Positions 27,877 to 36,940 of a DNA stretch of 64,000 nucleotides are shown in pieces. The DNA is taken from the NCBI GenBank assembly GCA_043554545.1, contig CP121337.1, forward strand, positions 3,658,001 through 3,722,000, given 5' to 3'. Position 1 is the stretch's first letter, and each line of letters starts with the position of its first letter. This DNA is from UBA7330 sp043554545. Lineage in GTDB: Bacteria > Bacteroidota > Bacteroidia > Cytophagales > Cyclobacteriaceae. The position numbers were made by a program, and so were the translations under genes. The notes beneath the pieces were generated by a model. That model was given only the letters and a program-made list of their open reading frames with translations, was not told the origin of the DNA and searched no databases.

Positions 27877-29694
27877 ATGTTTTTAAGAATATTAAATATT
27901 CTCCTCACCGGAATGATCCTTTTTTCATTTTCGTGTCAAGACAAGGAAAAACAATACACGGCAGAAGAAATAGCGGCCGAATCGAAAAAAGCAAATGCCT
28001 TTTTTGAAAAGTCTTATAACGAACGTGTAGATCGATCCCCCATGGAACAGAGTTATCTGGGGATCAAGAAAGATTATGGTAAATGGAACGATATTTCTGA
28101 TGAAAATGCCCAAAAAGAGCTGAGTATTACCAAAGAAGAATTGCAATACCTGAAGGATTCAATTAACCCGGACATGCTGGAAAAGCAAACCGGCATCAGT
28201 TATCAATTGTTTAAGCAAAACCTTGAAAATGAAATTGCAGATTTCAAGTACAGGTTCCACAATTATCCGGTCAACCAAATGTTTGGCTGGCATTCAGATA
28301 TCCCCTCCTTTCTAATAAATATCCATGGAGTGACAAGCAAGGCGGATGCAGAGGCATACATCTCTCGTCTAAGTGGTGTGGATGAATTGCTTGATCAGCT
28401 CATCATTGGCCTTAAAAAAAGGGAAGAAATGGGTATTATGCCTCCAAAATTTGTCTTCCCAATGGTCATCGATGACAGCAAGAATATCTTGATTGGGGCT
28501 CCGTTTGACAATGGAGAGCCCGGCACCATTTTGGCAGATTTTATACGGAAAGTAGTAGCATTGGAAATTGATCCCAACGAAAAAGAAACCCTGATTGCCG
28601 CAGCAAAAAAAGAACTATTAAACCATGTGAAACCTGGATATGAAAAACTGATTGCTTTTCTTTCCGATCAGGAGTCCCGCGCAACTACAACTGATGGGGC
28701 ATGGAAACTACCTGATGGACTAGCTTTTTATAACAATGCATTAAAGAGGACAACCACCACTGACCTTACTGCAGAGGAAATTCATGAGATTGGCTTGAGT
28801 GAGGTGGCAAGAATTCATGACGAGATGAGAACGATCATGAAAAAAGTGAATTATCAAGGAGATCTTCAAGCATTTTTTGAATTCCTCCGAACAGACCCTC
28901 AGTTTTATTACCCGAACACAGATGCAGGTAAAGAAGACTATCTCGATAGCGCGGTTACCATCATTAATGACATGAAACTACGTCTGGATGAATTGTTTAT
29001 CACCAAACCAAAGTCAGACATTTTTGTAAAAAGAGTAGAAGCTTTTCGTGAGCAATCAGCGGGAAAAGCATTTTACTCACAACCCGCTCCTGATGGTTCG
29101 CGACCAGGCATCTATTATGCAAACCTTTATGATACGAAGAACATGCCCAAATTCGAAATGGAGGCACTAGCTTATCATGAGGGAATTCCAGGACATCACA
29201 TGCAGATATCTATCGCACAAGAATTGACAGGTATTCCTAAATTCAGAAAGTTTGGGGGATACACAGCATATATTGAAGGTTGGGGATTGTATTGTGAGTT
29301 TATCCCTAAAGAAATGGGGTTGTACGCCAATCCTTACTCAGATTATGGACGATTAGCCATGGAACTATGGAGGGCATGTCGCCTGGTGGTAGATACCGGA
29401 ATCCACCTGAAAAAATGGACCCGGGAAGAAGGTATTGCTTATTACAGCAACAATACCTCAGGTTCTGATCGTGAGTGCAGAAGAATGGTAGAGCGTCACA
29501 TTGTAATGCCTTCACAGGCTACCGCCTATAAAATCGGAATGCTAAAGATTCTTGAAATAAGAAAAATGGCAAAGGAAAAACTTGGAGACCAGTTTGACAT
29601 CAGAGAATTTCATGATGTAGTATTGACCAGTGGTGCTTTACCGTTAGATGTGCTGGAAGACCTGGTTAACGAATGGATCGCCTCCAAGTCCTAA
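27877..29694 (+). CDS. DUF885-family putative metallopeptidase lipoprotein
   Basis: The 605-residue lipoprotein (FSFSCQD, Cys 20) matches the DUF885 family. The hallmark is H434-E-G-I-P-G-H440-H441 (YHEGIPGHHMQ), followed by YIEGWGLYCE and a C-terminal SGALPLDVLEDLV. DUF885 proteins are predicted Zn peptidases related to carboxypeptidase Taq/M3-like folds. It is 30 bp downstream of the M3 gene, and both probably degrade peptides in the periplasm. Confidence 0.9.
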   Translation: MFLRILNILLTGMILFSFSCQDKEKQYTAEEIAAESKKANAFFEKSYNERVDRSPMEQSYLGIKKDYGKWNDISDENAQKELSITKEELQYLKDSINPDMLEKQTGISYQLFKQNLENEIADFKYRFHNYPVNQMFGWHSDIPSFLINIHGVTSKADAEAYISRLSGVDELLDQLIIGLKKREEMGIMPPKFVFPMVIDDSKNILIGAPFDNGEPGTILADFIRKVVALEIDPNEKETLIAAAKKELLNHVKPGYEKLIAFLSDQESRATTTDGAWKLPDGLAFYNNALKRTTTTDLTAEEIHEIGLSEVARIHDEMRTIMKKVNYQGDLQAFFEFLRTDPQFYYPNTDAGKEDYLDSAVTIINDMKLRLDELFITKPKSDIFVKRVEAFREQSAGKAFYSQPAPDGSRPGIYYANLYDTKNMPKFEMEALAYHEGIPGHHMQISIAQELTGIPKFRKFGGYTAYIEGWGLYCEFIPKEMGLYANPYSDYGRLAMELWRACRLVVDTGIHLKKWTREEGIAYYSNNTSGSDRECRRMVERHIVMPSQATAYKIGMLKILEIRKMAKEKLGDQFDIREFHDVVLTSGALPLDVLEDLVNEWIASKS

Positions 29695-29711
29695 CCCCTG
29701 ACTGACAACTC

Positions 29712-30590
29712 CTATTTCACCGATAGCATTGGAAAAAGTACTCTAATCTCCTCATCAGTAGGCTGTTTTCCATATTCACATATCTGAAACGCTTCGGCCT
29801 TTGAAATAGCTGCTGCTTTCTTTGGTCCATACCATTTCTCCAATGACTTTCTGGCCGCTGGAGAGATAGTTGCAGGCCATTTGTCAGTCAACCATTTTTT
29901 ACGCTCAATTGGATCCTTGGGAACTTCATCGAGATATCCTCCTATCCAGGGTAACCACTCATAAAACTGGGAGACATGCGCATCGAGGCCATCAATTTTC
30001 TTACTAAAACTTTCATCTACGCCTATCGCAATGTCTGGCCTAAATGGCTCAGGAGATTGAAATTTATCGTGGGTATATAGAAATACCGGGTTCTTCTTTA
30101 GTGGTGGTGTATCCGGAGCAACATTCGGCACAGCCACCATATATGCAGCATCCTGGACCAGTACTCCTGTATATCGATGGTCCGGATGATAATCATTTGG
30201 ACGAGGAGCTATAACCACATCCGCATTCCATTCCCTGATTCTACGAATAATCTGAAGACGGACGTTTAGGTTTGGAGTTAACTCACCATCATGGTTATCC
30301 AATACTTCATACGCTGCAATCCCCAATCGTCTGGCAGATTCTTTTGCCTCTTCCGTTCGCCTAATTGCTAGTATGCCTCCACCCATGCTCTGATGCCCTG
30401 CGTCTCCATTTGTAACAGACAAGAACTTCACTGCATGGCCCATAGAGGCGAGTAGCGCAGCTGTCGCACCGGCATCAATGTCACAATCATCAGGATGTGC
30501 ACCAATGACAATCACCCGTGTAGGCTTATTCTGGGCCTGACTTAAAAAGCAGAACAGAATCAAAAAGAAGGAAAGAATGGAATTTTTCAT
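29712..30590 (-). CDS. PIG-L/LmbE-family deacetylase, secreted
   Basis: The 292-residue protein has a signal peptide (ILFCFLSQAQ) and the Zn motif A31-H32-P33-D34-D35. The second metal motif lies in NDYHPDHRYTG. Family members deacetylate N-acetyl-glucosaminyl or related substrates. The signal peptide points to an extracytoplasmic substrate. It converges with the DUF885 gene, leaving 17 bp between stops, and is not part of the ilv block that runs the other way. Confidence 0.9.
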   Translation of the reverse strand: MKNSILSFFLILFCFLSQAQNKPTRVIVIGAHPDDCDIDAGATAALLASMGHAVKFLSVTNGDAGHQSMGGGILAIRRTEEAKESARRLGIAAYEVLDNHDGELTPNLNVRLQIIRRIREWNADVVIAPRPNDYHPDHRYTGVLVQDAAYMVAVPNVAPDTPPLKKNPVFLYTHDKFQSPEPFRPDIAIGVDESFSKKIDGLDAHVSQFYEWLPWIGGYLDEVPKDPIERKKWLTDKWPATISPAARKSLEKWYGPKKAAAISKAEAFQICEYGKQPTDEEIRVLFPMLSVK

Positions 30591-30749
30591 TTGAAATTTT
30601 TAATCATAGACAACTAAACCTATTAGACAATTTAGATGAAACATTAAGCAATTCAAAGTATAAAATGTAAGACATTTAAGGAGAAAATAGCAGGTCGCCA
30701 AAACAGATTGAAACTAAATTTGCCTTCTGATAAAAAAAATGATCATGGT

Positions 30750-30782
30750 TTTGCTCTTTTAACAACGATTCCATTAGTTTTG
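30750..30782 (+). promoter_or_regulatory. Promoter of the ilv leader and operon
   Basis: TTTG at 30750-30753, a 21-bp spacer, and TAGTTTTG at 30775-30782 match the Bacteroidota promoter. Transcription would begin within a few bases of the leader-peptide ATG at 30792, so the leader is expected to be translated from a nearly leaderless message. The preceding 30591-30749 is AT-rich with no other feature that I see. Confidence 0.65.
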
Positions 30783-30791
30783 CTTCAGTAA

Positions 30792-30872
30792 ATGAATAGG
30801 AACATCATTGATATCGTCACTACACCAATTATTACACTTGTCGTCGTCACACGAAAACAAGGGGAATGGTGA
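30792..30872 (+). CDS. ilv operon attenuator leader peptide, 26 residues
   Basis: The short ORF starts ATG at 30792 and stops TGA at 30870-30872. It contains five Ile, four Val, one Leu and four Thr among 26 residues, concentrated in IIDIVTTPIITLVVVT (residues 5-20), including three consecutive Val codons at 30840-30848. An intrinsic terminator follows 31 nt after the stop codon, and then ilvE. This is the arrangement of ribosome-mediated attenuation as in enterobacterial ilvGMEDA: slow translation of scarce Ile, Val or Thr codons would prevent termination. The peptide itself needs no function. Confidence 0.88.
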   Translation: MNRNIIDIVTTPIITLVVVTRKQGEW

Positions 30873-30913
30873 TATCATAAATTGTCCAAAAGATATTATA
30901 AAGCGCCATTCCT
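30861..30913 (+). promoter_or_regulatory. Predicted antiterminator pairing of the ilv attenuator
   Basis: GGAATGG at 30863-30869, at the end of the leader ORF, is exactly complementary to CCATTCC at 30906-30912. Wobble pairs extend it on each side (30862 with 30913, 30870 with 30905). That partner is the 5' arm of the terminator. A ribosome at the leader stop codon would cover the first strand and allow termination; a ribosome stalled on the Ile/Val/Thr codons would leave it free. Confidence 0.75.
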
Positions 30914-30933
30914 ACCAGAATGGCGTTTTTTTT
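30904..30933 (+). terminator. Intrinsic terminator between leader peptide and ilvE
   Basis: CGCCATTC (30904-30911) and GAATGGCG (30918-30925) form a perfect 8-bp stem with a 6-nt loop, followed by eight T. It ends 12 bp before the ilvE ATG, so it can only serve as a premature, regulated terminator for the downstream operon. Confidence 0.92.
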
Positions 30934-30945
30934 ATTCAGTAGCCT

Positions 30946-31836
30946 ATGTACTACGATAGTAAGACAGAAGTATTTTTAGACGGAAAATGGATCAAAGCCA
31001 AAGATGCTAAGGCGAGCCTCTTTGACCAGACGATGCATTACGGTACGGGTGTGTTTGAAGGACTAAGGTCTTACAACAATGGCAATGGGTTTAATATCTT
31101 CAAACCCCATGAACACTTCGAAAGGTTCAAGCAATCGGCCGAAAAAATCCATTTGAAAATTCCATATTCAATTGACGAGCTGATTCACATTGCTTATGAG
31201 TTAATCACAAGGAATAACCTTACCAATGCTTATATTCGCCCTTTGGTTTTTGCAGGACCCAATATGATGTTATCACCCTCTAATCACATCCATGTATTTA
31301 TGACTGCCTGGAAGTGGGCCAAATACCCAGGTATTGAGCCCCTAAATGTGATGATTTCATCTTATACCAAGCCAAGCCCAAAATCAATTCCCATTGACGC
31401 GAAAATCATTGGTAATTACGCGGCCTTTACCCTGGCCACAGCAGAAGCAAAACATTTGGGGTATGATGAGGCTATCCTCGTAGATCACAATGGATTTGTG
31501 GCCGAAGGGCCTGGAAGTAATATCTTTTATGAAAAAGAGGGTAACCTATATACACCAAATCTTGGGAATATCTTTCCTGGAATTACCCGCAAAACCATCA
31601 TAGAAATTGCAAAAGACCTCAATGTGAAAGTGGTGGAAAAAGACATTAAACCAGAGGATTTATATAAAGCTGATCATGCATTCTTTTGCGGTACCGCATC
31701 AGAAGTCACCGCGATTGACTCTATCAATGGGGAACAATTCAAAAAGGATTGGGAAGAGTCCATAGGGTTTGACCTACACATCATGTACCAGCAAAAAGTA
31801 AAATTTGACGAATATCAGGGATTGACCATCGTATAA
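30946..31836 (+). CDS. ilvE: Branched-chain amino-acid aminotransferase
   Basis: The 296-residue fold-type-IV PLP enzyme has its lysine at K153 (DAKIIGNYAAF) and the family motifs FDQTMHYGTGVFEGLR and GFVAEGPGSNIF. It carries out the last step of Ile, Val and Leu synthesis with glutamate as donor. It is the first gene of the attenuated operon and is followed by ilvD after 2 bp. Confidence 0.95.
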   Translation: MYYDSKTEVFLDGKWIKAKDAKASLFDQTMHYGTGVFEGLRSYNNGNGFNIFKPHEHFERFKQSAEKIHLKIPYSIDELIHIAYELITRNNLTNAYIRPLVFAGPNMMLSPSNHIHVFMTAWKWAKYPGIEPLNVMISSYTKPSPKSIPIDAKIIGNYAAFTLATAEAKHLGYDEAILVDHNGFVAEGPGSNIFYEKEGNLYTPNLGNIFPGITRKTIIEIAKDLNVKVVEKDIKPEDLYKADHAFFCGTASEVTAIDSINGEQFKKDWEESIGFDLHIMYQQKVKFDEYQGLTIV

Positions 31837-31838
31837 AA

Positions 31839-33515
31839 ATGAAAGATTTAAATAAATACAGCAAAACATTAACCCAGGATCCCAGCCAACCAGGATCTCA
31901 AGCTCAACTATATGCCGCGGGTTTAACAGAAGAAGATTTTGCCAAAGCCCAGATAGGCATTGCCAGCACTGGATTTGAAGGAAATCCATGTAATATGCAC
32001 CTCAATATCCTGGCACACCAGGTGAAGAAGAGTGTGCGTGAAGCTGATCTCGTCGGCCTGATTTTCAATACCATTGGCGTGAGTGACGGTATCTCCAATG
32101 GAACTACCGGAATGAAGTATTCACTTGTTTCCAGGGAAGTAATTGCAGATTCTATTGAAACAGTTGTGCAGGCTCAATTCTATGATGGGGTTATCTCGAT
32201 TGTTGGATGTGATAAGAATATGCCCGGAGCGATGATTGGCATGTCCCGACTCAATAGACCATCTATCCTGGTTTATGGGGGATCAGTAAAGCCTGGAAAA
32301 TGGAAAGGAGAAGACTTAAACATTGTTTCAGCTTTTGAAGCTTATGGTGAAAAGCTAAGGGGTCAAATTTCGGATGAAGATTATAAGGGAATTATCAAGA
32401 ACTCAATACCCGGACCAGGAGCATGCGGGGGTATGTATACCGCCAATACCATGTCATCCGCCATCGAGGCAATGGGCATGAGCTTACCTTTTAGTTCTTC
32501 TAATCCTGCAGAAAGTCAGGACAAACAGAACGAGACACATAACGTAGGAAAAGCAATACACCATCTTCTCAAAGAGGATATTCGCCCAAGTGATATATTA
32601 ACAAGGGCAGCCTTTGAGAATGCGATAACGCTCATTATGATATTGGGTGGGTCCACCAATGCCGTTTTACACCTACTGGCTATGGCAAGAGCAGCCAATG
32701 TGCCATTGACGATGGATGACTTTCAGATGATCAGTGATAAGACACCCTTTCTTGCTGACCTGAAGCCAAGTGGAAAATACCTCATGGAAGACCTGCATTA
32801 TATAGGCGGTGTCCCAGCGGTCATGAAATTATTGCTTGACAAGGGTTATCTTCAGGGAGATTGTTTAACTGTAACGGGGAAAACCATTGCAGAAAACCTG
32901 GAAACAGCTCCTGAGCTGAAGAAAGACCAAAAAATTATCATGCCTTTTGATACGCCCATCAAAAAGACGGGTCATCTGCAAATCCTGTATGGTAACCTGG
33001 CACCAGAAGGAGCAGTTGCCAAAATCACAGGAAAAGAGGGGGAAATTTTTGAAGGCCCCGCCAGAATCTATGAGGATGAGTTTGAGGCAATCAAAGGCAT
33101 TGGTGAAGAGGTACAAAAAGGAGAAGTGATTGTGATTAGACAATCAGGCCCTAAAGGCGCTCCCGGAATGCCGGAGATGCTAAAACCAACAGGCGCCGTA
33201 ATGGGCGCAGGGCTAGGCAAAGATGTAGCCCTCATTACCGATGGAAGATTTTCCGGAGGTTCTCATGGGTTCGTGGTAGGACATATCACGCCTGAGGCTC
33301 AGGAAGGAGGACCTCTTGGTTTGATAAAAAATGGGGACATTATCAGAATTGACGCGACCACCAATACTTTAGAAGTGAAAATTACTGATGAAGAAATGGA
33401 AGCACGTAGAAAGGCTTGGGTAAAACCGGCTTACAAAGCAGATAGAGGAGTATTAAGGAAATATATCTATACAGTAAAGTCAGCCTCTGAAGGTTGTGTT
33501 ACTGATGAATTATAA
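31839..33515 (+). CDS. ilvD: Dihydroxy-acid dehydratase
   Basis: The 558-residue protein has the three Fe-S ligand motifs NPCNMHL, VGCDKNMPG and GACGGMYTANTM, and the C-terminal GRFSGGSHGFVVGHITPEA. It dehydrates 2,3-dihydroxy-3-methyl acids to the oxo acids used by IlvE. It is placed 2 bp after ilvE and 11 bp before ilvB, clearly co-transcribed. Confidence 0.97.
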   Translation: MKDLNKYSKTLTQDPSQPGSQAQLYAAGLTEEDFAKAQIGIASTGFEGNPCNMHLNILAHQVKKSVREADLVGLIFNTIGVSDGISNGTTGMKYSLVSREVIADSIETVVQAQFYDGVISIVGCDKNMPGAMIGMSRLNRPSILVYGGSVKPGKWKGEDLNIVSAFEAYGEKLRGQISDEDYKGIIKNSIPGPGACGGMYTANTMSSAIEAMGMSLPFSSSNPAESQDKQNETHNVGKAIHHLLKEDIRPSDILTRAAFENAITLIMILGGSTNAVLHLLAMARAANVPLTMDDFQMISDKTPFLADLKPSGKYLMEDLHYIGGVPAVMKLLLDKGYLQGDCLTVTGKTIAENLETAPELKKDQKIIMPFDTPIKKTGHLQILYGNLAPEGAVAKITGKEGEIFEGPARIYEDEFEAIKGIGEEVQKGEVIVIRQSGPKGAPGMPEMLKPTGAVMGAGLGKDVALITDGRFSGGSHGFVVGHITPEAQEGGPLGLIKNGDIIRIDATTNTLEVKITDEEMEARRKAWVKPAYKADRGVLRKYIYTVKSASEGCVTDEL

Positions 33516-33526
33516 ATTTTAAGCTT

Positions 33527-35260
33527 ATGAACACACCTTCATTAGCAATAGCTGAAGCAAAAACAAAAGAGTCCATTAAAATAACTGGTTCGGAAGCAGT
33601 ACTTCTGAGTTTACTTGAAGAGGGCGCAGATCTCATCTTTGGATATCCGGGAGGAGCTATCATGCCCATCTATGACAAACTGTACAAATACATGGATAAG
33701 ATTAACCATGTACTGGTACGTCATGAACAAGGAGCTGCACATGCCGCGCAAGGGTACGCCAGGGTAACGGGAAAGACAGGCGTATGTTTTGCTACCAGTG
33801 GACCAGGTGCAACCAATTTAATCACCGGGATTGCGGATGCGCAGATTGATTCTACACCACTGGTATGTATTACCGGCCAGGTAGTCTCCCACCTGCTGGG
33901 TACAGATGCTTTTCAGGAGACTGATGTTGTGGGTATCTCTATGCCCGTGACCAAATGGAATTATCAGGTAACTAAACCTGAAGAGATTCCTTATGCAATC
34001 GCGCGTGCATTCTATATTGCCTCTACCGGACGTCCAGGACCTGTACTTATTGACATCACTAAGGATGCACAATTCGGCGAGTTTGAATACACGTACAAGA
34101 AATGCGAGAAGATCAGAAGTTATCATCCATATCCTGAACTGGAGATGGACAAAATTAATGAGGCTGCTGAACTGATCAATAACGCCAAAAAACCATATAT
34201 ACTTTTAGGTCACGGTGTACTCATCGCGGAAGCCCAAAAAGAATTATTGCAATTGTCAGAGGTTGCAGGTATCCCAATGGCCTCTACGCTTATGGGTCTT
34301 TCTGCTGTACCTAACGACCATCCCCTGTACGTAGGGTATTTGGGAATGCATGGAAATTATGGTCCTAACATCAAAACCAATGAGTGTGATGTACTGATTG
34401 CCATTGGTATGCGTTTTGATGACCGGGTTACAGGCGACCTAACCAGGTATGCACAGCAGGCCAAAGTCATTCACATCGAAATCGATCCATCAGAGATTGA
34501 CAAAAATGTAAAAACAACTGTGGCTATCAACGCCGATGCCAAAGCAGCTTTGTTGGCTCTGAACGAAAAGATTAAGGAAAACTCACATCAAGCCTGGTTG
34601 GATGAATTCAAGGCTTGTGATAAGATTGAATTTGATAAAGTCATTGGAAAGGATATTCATCCAACCAAAGGAGAAATCAAAATGGCTGAGGTAATCAAGC
34701 TTATTTCCGATAAGACCAAAGGGAAGGCCATTCTGGTTACTGATGTTGGCCAACACCAAATGATCGCTAGCAGATACTATGAATTCTCAGATACCAGGAG
34801 CAACGTTACTTCAGGTGGATTAGGAACCATGGGATTTGCCCTACCTGCAGCAATGGGTGCGAAAATGGGACAGCCGGATCGTCAGGTCATTGCTGTAATA
34901 GGTGATGGAGGGTTCCAGATGACTATTCAGGAACTAGGGACTATTTTTCAGAGTAAAATTGCAGTCAAAATACTTATCCTGAACAATAATTTTCTGGGTA
35001 TGGTACGTCAATGGCAGCAACTGTTCTTTGATAAAAGGTATTCCTTTACTGAATTGGTTAATCCTGACTTTCAATTGATATGTCAGGGGTATGGAATAGC
35101 CTCCAGCCGTATAAATGAACGTAGTACCCTGGCTGATGCAATCGATCATTGGCTCAGCACGGAAGGTCCGGCGATGTTGGAAGTTATGGTTGAACAGGAA
35201 GAAAATGTGTTTCCGATGGTCCCATCTGGTGATTCAGTTTCTAATATCCTGTTGGAGTAA
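33527..35260 (+). CDS. ilvB: Acetolactate synthase, catalytic subunit
   Basis: The 577-residue thiamine-diphosphate enzyme carries the catalytic glutamate in LVRHEQGAAHAAQGYAR, FAD/central domain motifs, and the ThDP/Mg site GDGGFQM...NNNFLGMVRQWQ. It makes acetolactate and acetohydroxybutyrate, the first common step of the Val/Leu and Ile branches. Its regulatory subunit is encoded 20 bp downstream. Confidence 0.97.
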   Translation: MNTPSLAIAEAKTKESIKITGSEAVLLSLLEEGADLIFGYPGGAIMPIYDKLYKYMDKINHVLVRHEQGAAHAAQGYARVTGKTGVCFATSGPGATNLITGIADAQIDSTPLVCITGQVVSHLLGTDAFQETDVVGISMPVTKWNYQVTKPEEIPYAIARAFYIASTGRPGPVLIDITKDAQFGEFEYTYKKCEKIRSYHPYPELEMDKINEAAELINNAKKPYILLGHGVLIAEAQKELLQLSEVAGIPMASTLMGLSAVPNDHPLYVGYLGMHGNYGPNIKTNECDVLIAIGMRFDDRVTGDLTRYAQQAKVIHIEIDPSEIDKNVKTTVAINADAKAALLALNEKIKENSHQAWLDEFKACDKIEFDKVIGKDIHPTKGEIKMAEVIKLISDKTKGKAILVTDVGQHQMIASRYYEFSDTRSNVTSGGLGTMGFALPAAMGAKMGQPDRQVIAVIGDGGFQMTIQELGTIFQSKIAVKILILNNNFLGMVRQWQQLFFDKRYSFTELVNPDFQLICQGYGIASSRINERSTLADAIDHWLSTEGPAMLEVMVEQEENVFPMVPSGDSVSNILLE

Positions 35261-35280
35261 AAAACCTTAATTAAACGATC

Positions 35281-35874
35281 ATGTCACAATCATTATATAG
35301 CGAAGATCATTCAGATAAATCTATAAGAGACTATACTTTATCAGTTCTCACTGAAGATAGAGCAGGACTGCTCAATCAAATAACCATTATCTTCACGCGC
35401 AGAAAAATCAACCTGAGTAGCCTAAATGTCTCAACAACTGAAGTAAAAGGTGTGAGTAGATTCACCATTGTCGTAACGACAACCCGTGAAAGGATTGAAA
35501 AAGTTGTTAAACAGATCAGAAAACTGATTGATGTTCTAGGAGCGTTTGTCTATGAAGACGATCAGATTTATTATCAGGAAATCGCTTTATATAAAGTACC
35601 TACGGATGTGTTTTTGAATGGCACCTCCATAGAGACCCTGGTAAGAAATAGTGGTGCCAGAATTCTTGTTGTTGAAAAAGATCACATCATCATAGAAAAA
35701 ACAGGACATAAAAAAGATACACACGACCTGTATAAAAAACTTGAGCCACATGGCTTATTGGAATTTGTTCGATCAGGGAGAGTGGCAATATCAAAATCAA
35801 AAAGAAGAACAGAATCTTTCATCAAAATGCTGGAAGATTCAACAGCAAATAAACTAACCATAAAAGATTTCTAA
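35281..35874 (+). CDS. ilvN: Acetolactate synthase, regulatory subunit
   Basis: The 197-residue protein has an N-terminal ACT domain (TLSVLTEDRAGLLNQITIIFTRRKINLSSLNV) at about 18-95 and the IlvH/N C-terminal domain. It confers feedback inhibition by valine on IlvB. The length fits the long (IlvH-like) form. It lies between ilvB and ilvC with about 20-bp gaps. Confidence 0.93.
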   Translation: MSQSLYSEDHSDKSIRDYTLSVLTEDRAGLLNQITIIFTRRKINLSSLNVSTTEVKGVSRFTIVVTTTRERIEKVVKQIRKLIDVLGAFVYEDDQIYYQEIALYKVPTDVFLNGTSIETLVRNSGARILVVEKDHIIIEKTGHKKDTHDLYKKLEPHGLLEFVRSGRVAISKSKRRTESFIKMLEDSTANKLTIKDF

Positions 35875-35894
35875 TTTTCACAAACTAAAAAACA

Positions 35895-36938
35895 ATGGCA
35901 AAAATCAATTTTGGAGGAGTCGAGGAAGAGGTAGTAACCAGACAAGAATTTCCTCTTGAAAAAGCAAGAGAAGTACTCAAAAACGAAACCATCGCCATAC
36001 TAGGCTATGGTGTACAAGGTCCTGGACAGGCCCTCAATCTAAAAGACAATGGGTTTAATGTAATCGTTGGGCAACGTAAAGAATCAAAAACATGGGACAA
36101 AGCCATCGCAGACGGATGGGTACCTGGCGAAACACTTTTCGAACTTGAAGAAGCCTGCGAAAAAGGTACCATTCTTCAATACCTACTTTCTGATGCCGGA
36201 CAAATTGCATTTTGGCCAACGCTGAAGAAACACTTAAACCCAAGTAAAACACTTTACTTCTCTCATGGATTTGGAGTGACATATAGCGACCAAACAGGTA
36301 TCATACCTCCAGCAGATGTAGATGTAATCCTGATTGCACCTAAAGGTTCAGGAACAAGCCTTAGAAGACTTTTCCTGGAAGGAAGAGGGCTTAATTCAAG
36401 TTTTGCTATCCATCAGGACGCCAGTGGAAAAGCTAAAGACAAAGTGGTTTCCTTGGGTATCGGAGTAGGTTCTGGTTATCTATTCGAAACAAACTTCAAA
36501 AAAGAAGTATTCAGTGATCTTACTGGCGAAAGAGGTAGTCTTATGGGAGCTATCCAGGGATTATTTGCTGCGCAGTATGATATCCTGAGACAAAGAGGTC
36601 ACTCTCCTTCTGAAGCATTTAATGAAACAGTAGAAGAGGCTACACAATCATTGTATCCGCTTATCGCAGAAAATGGCATGGACTGGATGTATGCTAACTG
36701 TTCTACAACTGCTCAAAGAGGCGCGCTAGACTGGTGGAAAAAATTCAGAGATGCTGTGAAACCGGTATTTGAAGATCTATATGACAGCGTTGCTACAGGA
36801 AATGAAGCCAGAATTACCATTGAGGCCAATAAGCAACCTGACTACCGTGTTGAGCTTGAAAAAGAACTTAAAGAATTAGAAGATTCTGAACTTTGGAGAG
36901 CTGGAGCAGCAGTGAGAAAACTTCGTCCTGAAAACTAA
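35895..36938 (+). CDS. ilvC: Ketol-acid reductoisomerase
   Basis: The 347-residue class I-type protein has the Rossmann motif AILGYGVQGPGQALNLKDNG with cofactor-loop residues GQRKES, the FSHGFGV segment and the C-terminal metal-binding region (EVFSDLTGERGSLMGA, ETVEEATQSLYP). It isomerises and reduces acetolactate products using NAD(P)H. The GQRKES loop with Arg-Lys-x-Ser fits NADPH preference. Confidence 0.95.
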   Translation: MAKINFGGVEEEVVTRQEFPLEKAREVLKNETIAILGYGVQGPGQALNLKDNGFNVIVGQRKESKTWDKAIADGWVPGETLFELEEACEKGTILQYLLSDAGQIAFWPTLKKHLNPSKTLYFSHGFGVTYSDQTGIIPPADVDVILIAPKGSGTSLRRLFLEGRGLNSSFAIHQDASGKAKDKVVSLGIGVGSGYLFETNFKKEVFSDLTGERGSLMGAIQGLFAAQYDILRQRGHSPSEAFNETVEEATQSLYPLIAENGMDWMYANCSTTAQRGALDWWKKFRDAVKPVFEDLYDSVATGNEARITIEANKQPDYRVELEKELKELEDSELWRAGAAVRKLRPEN

Positions 36939-36940
36939 AA

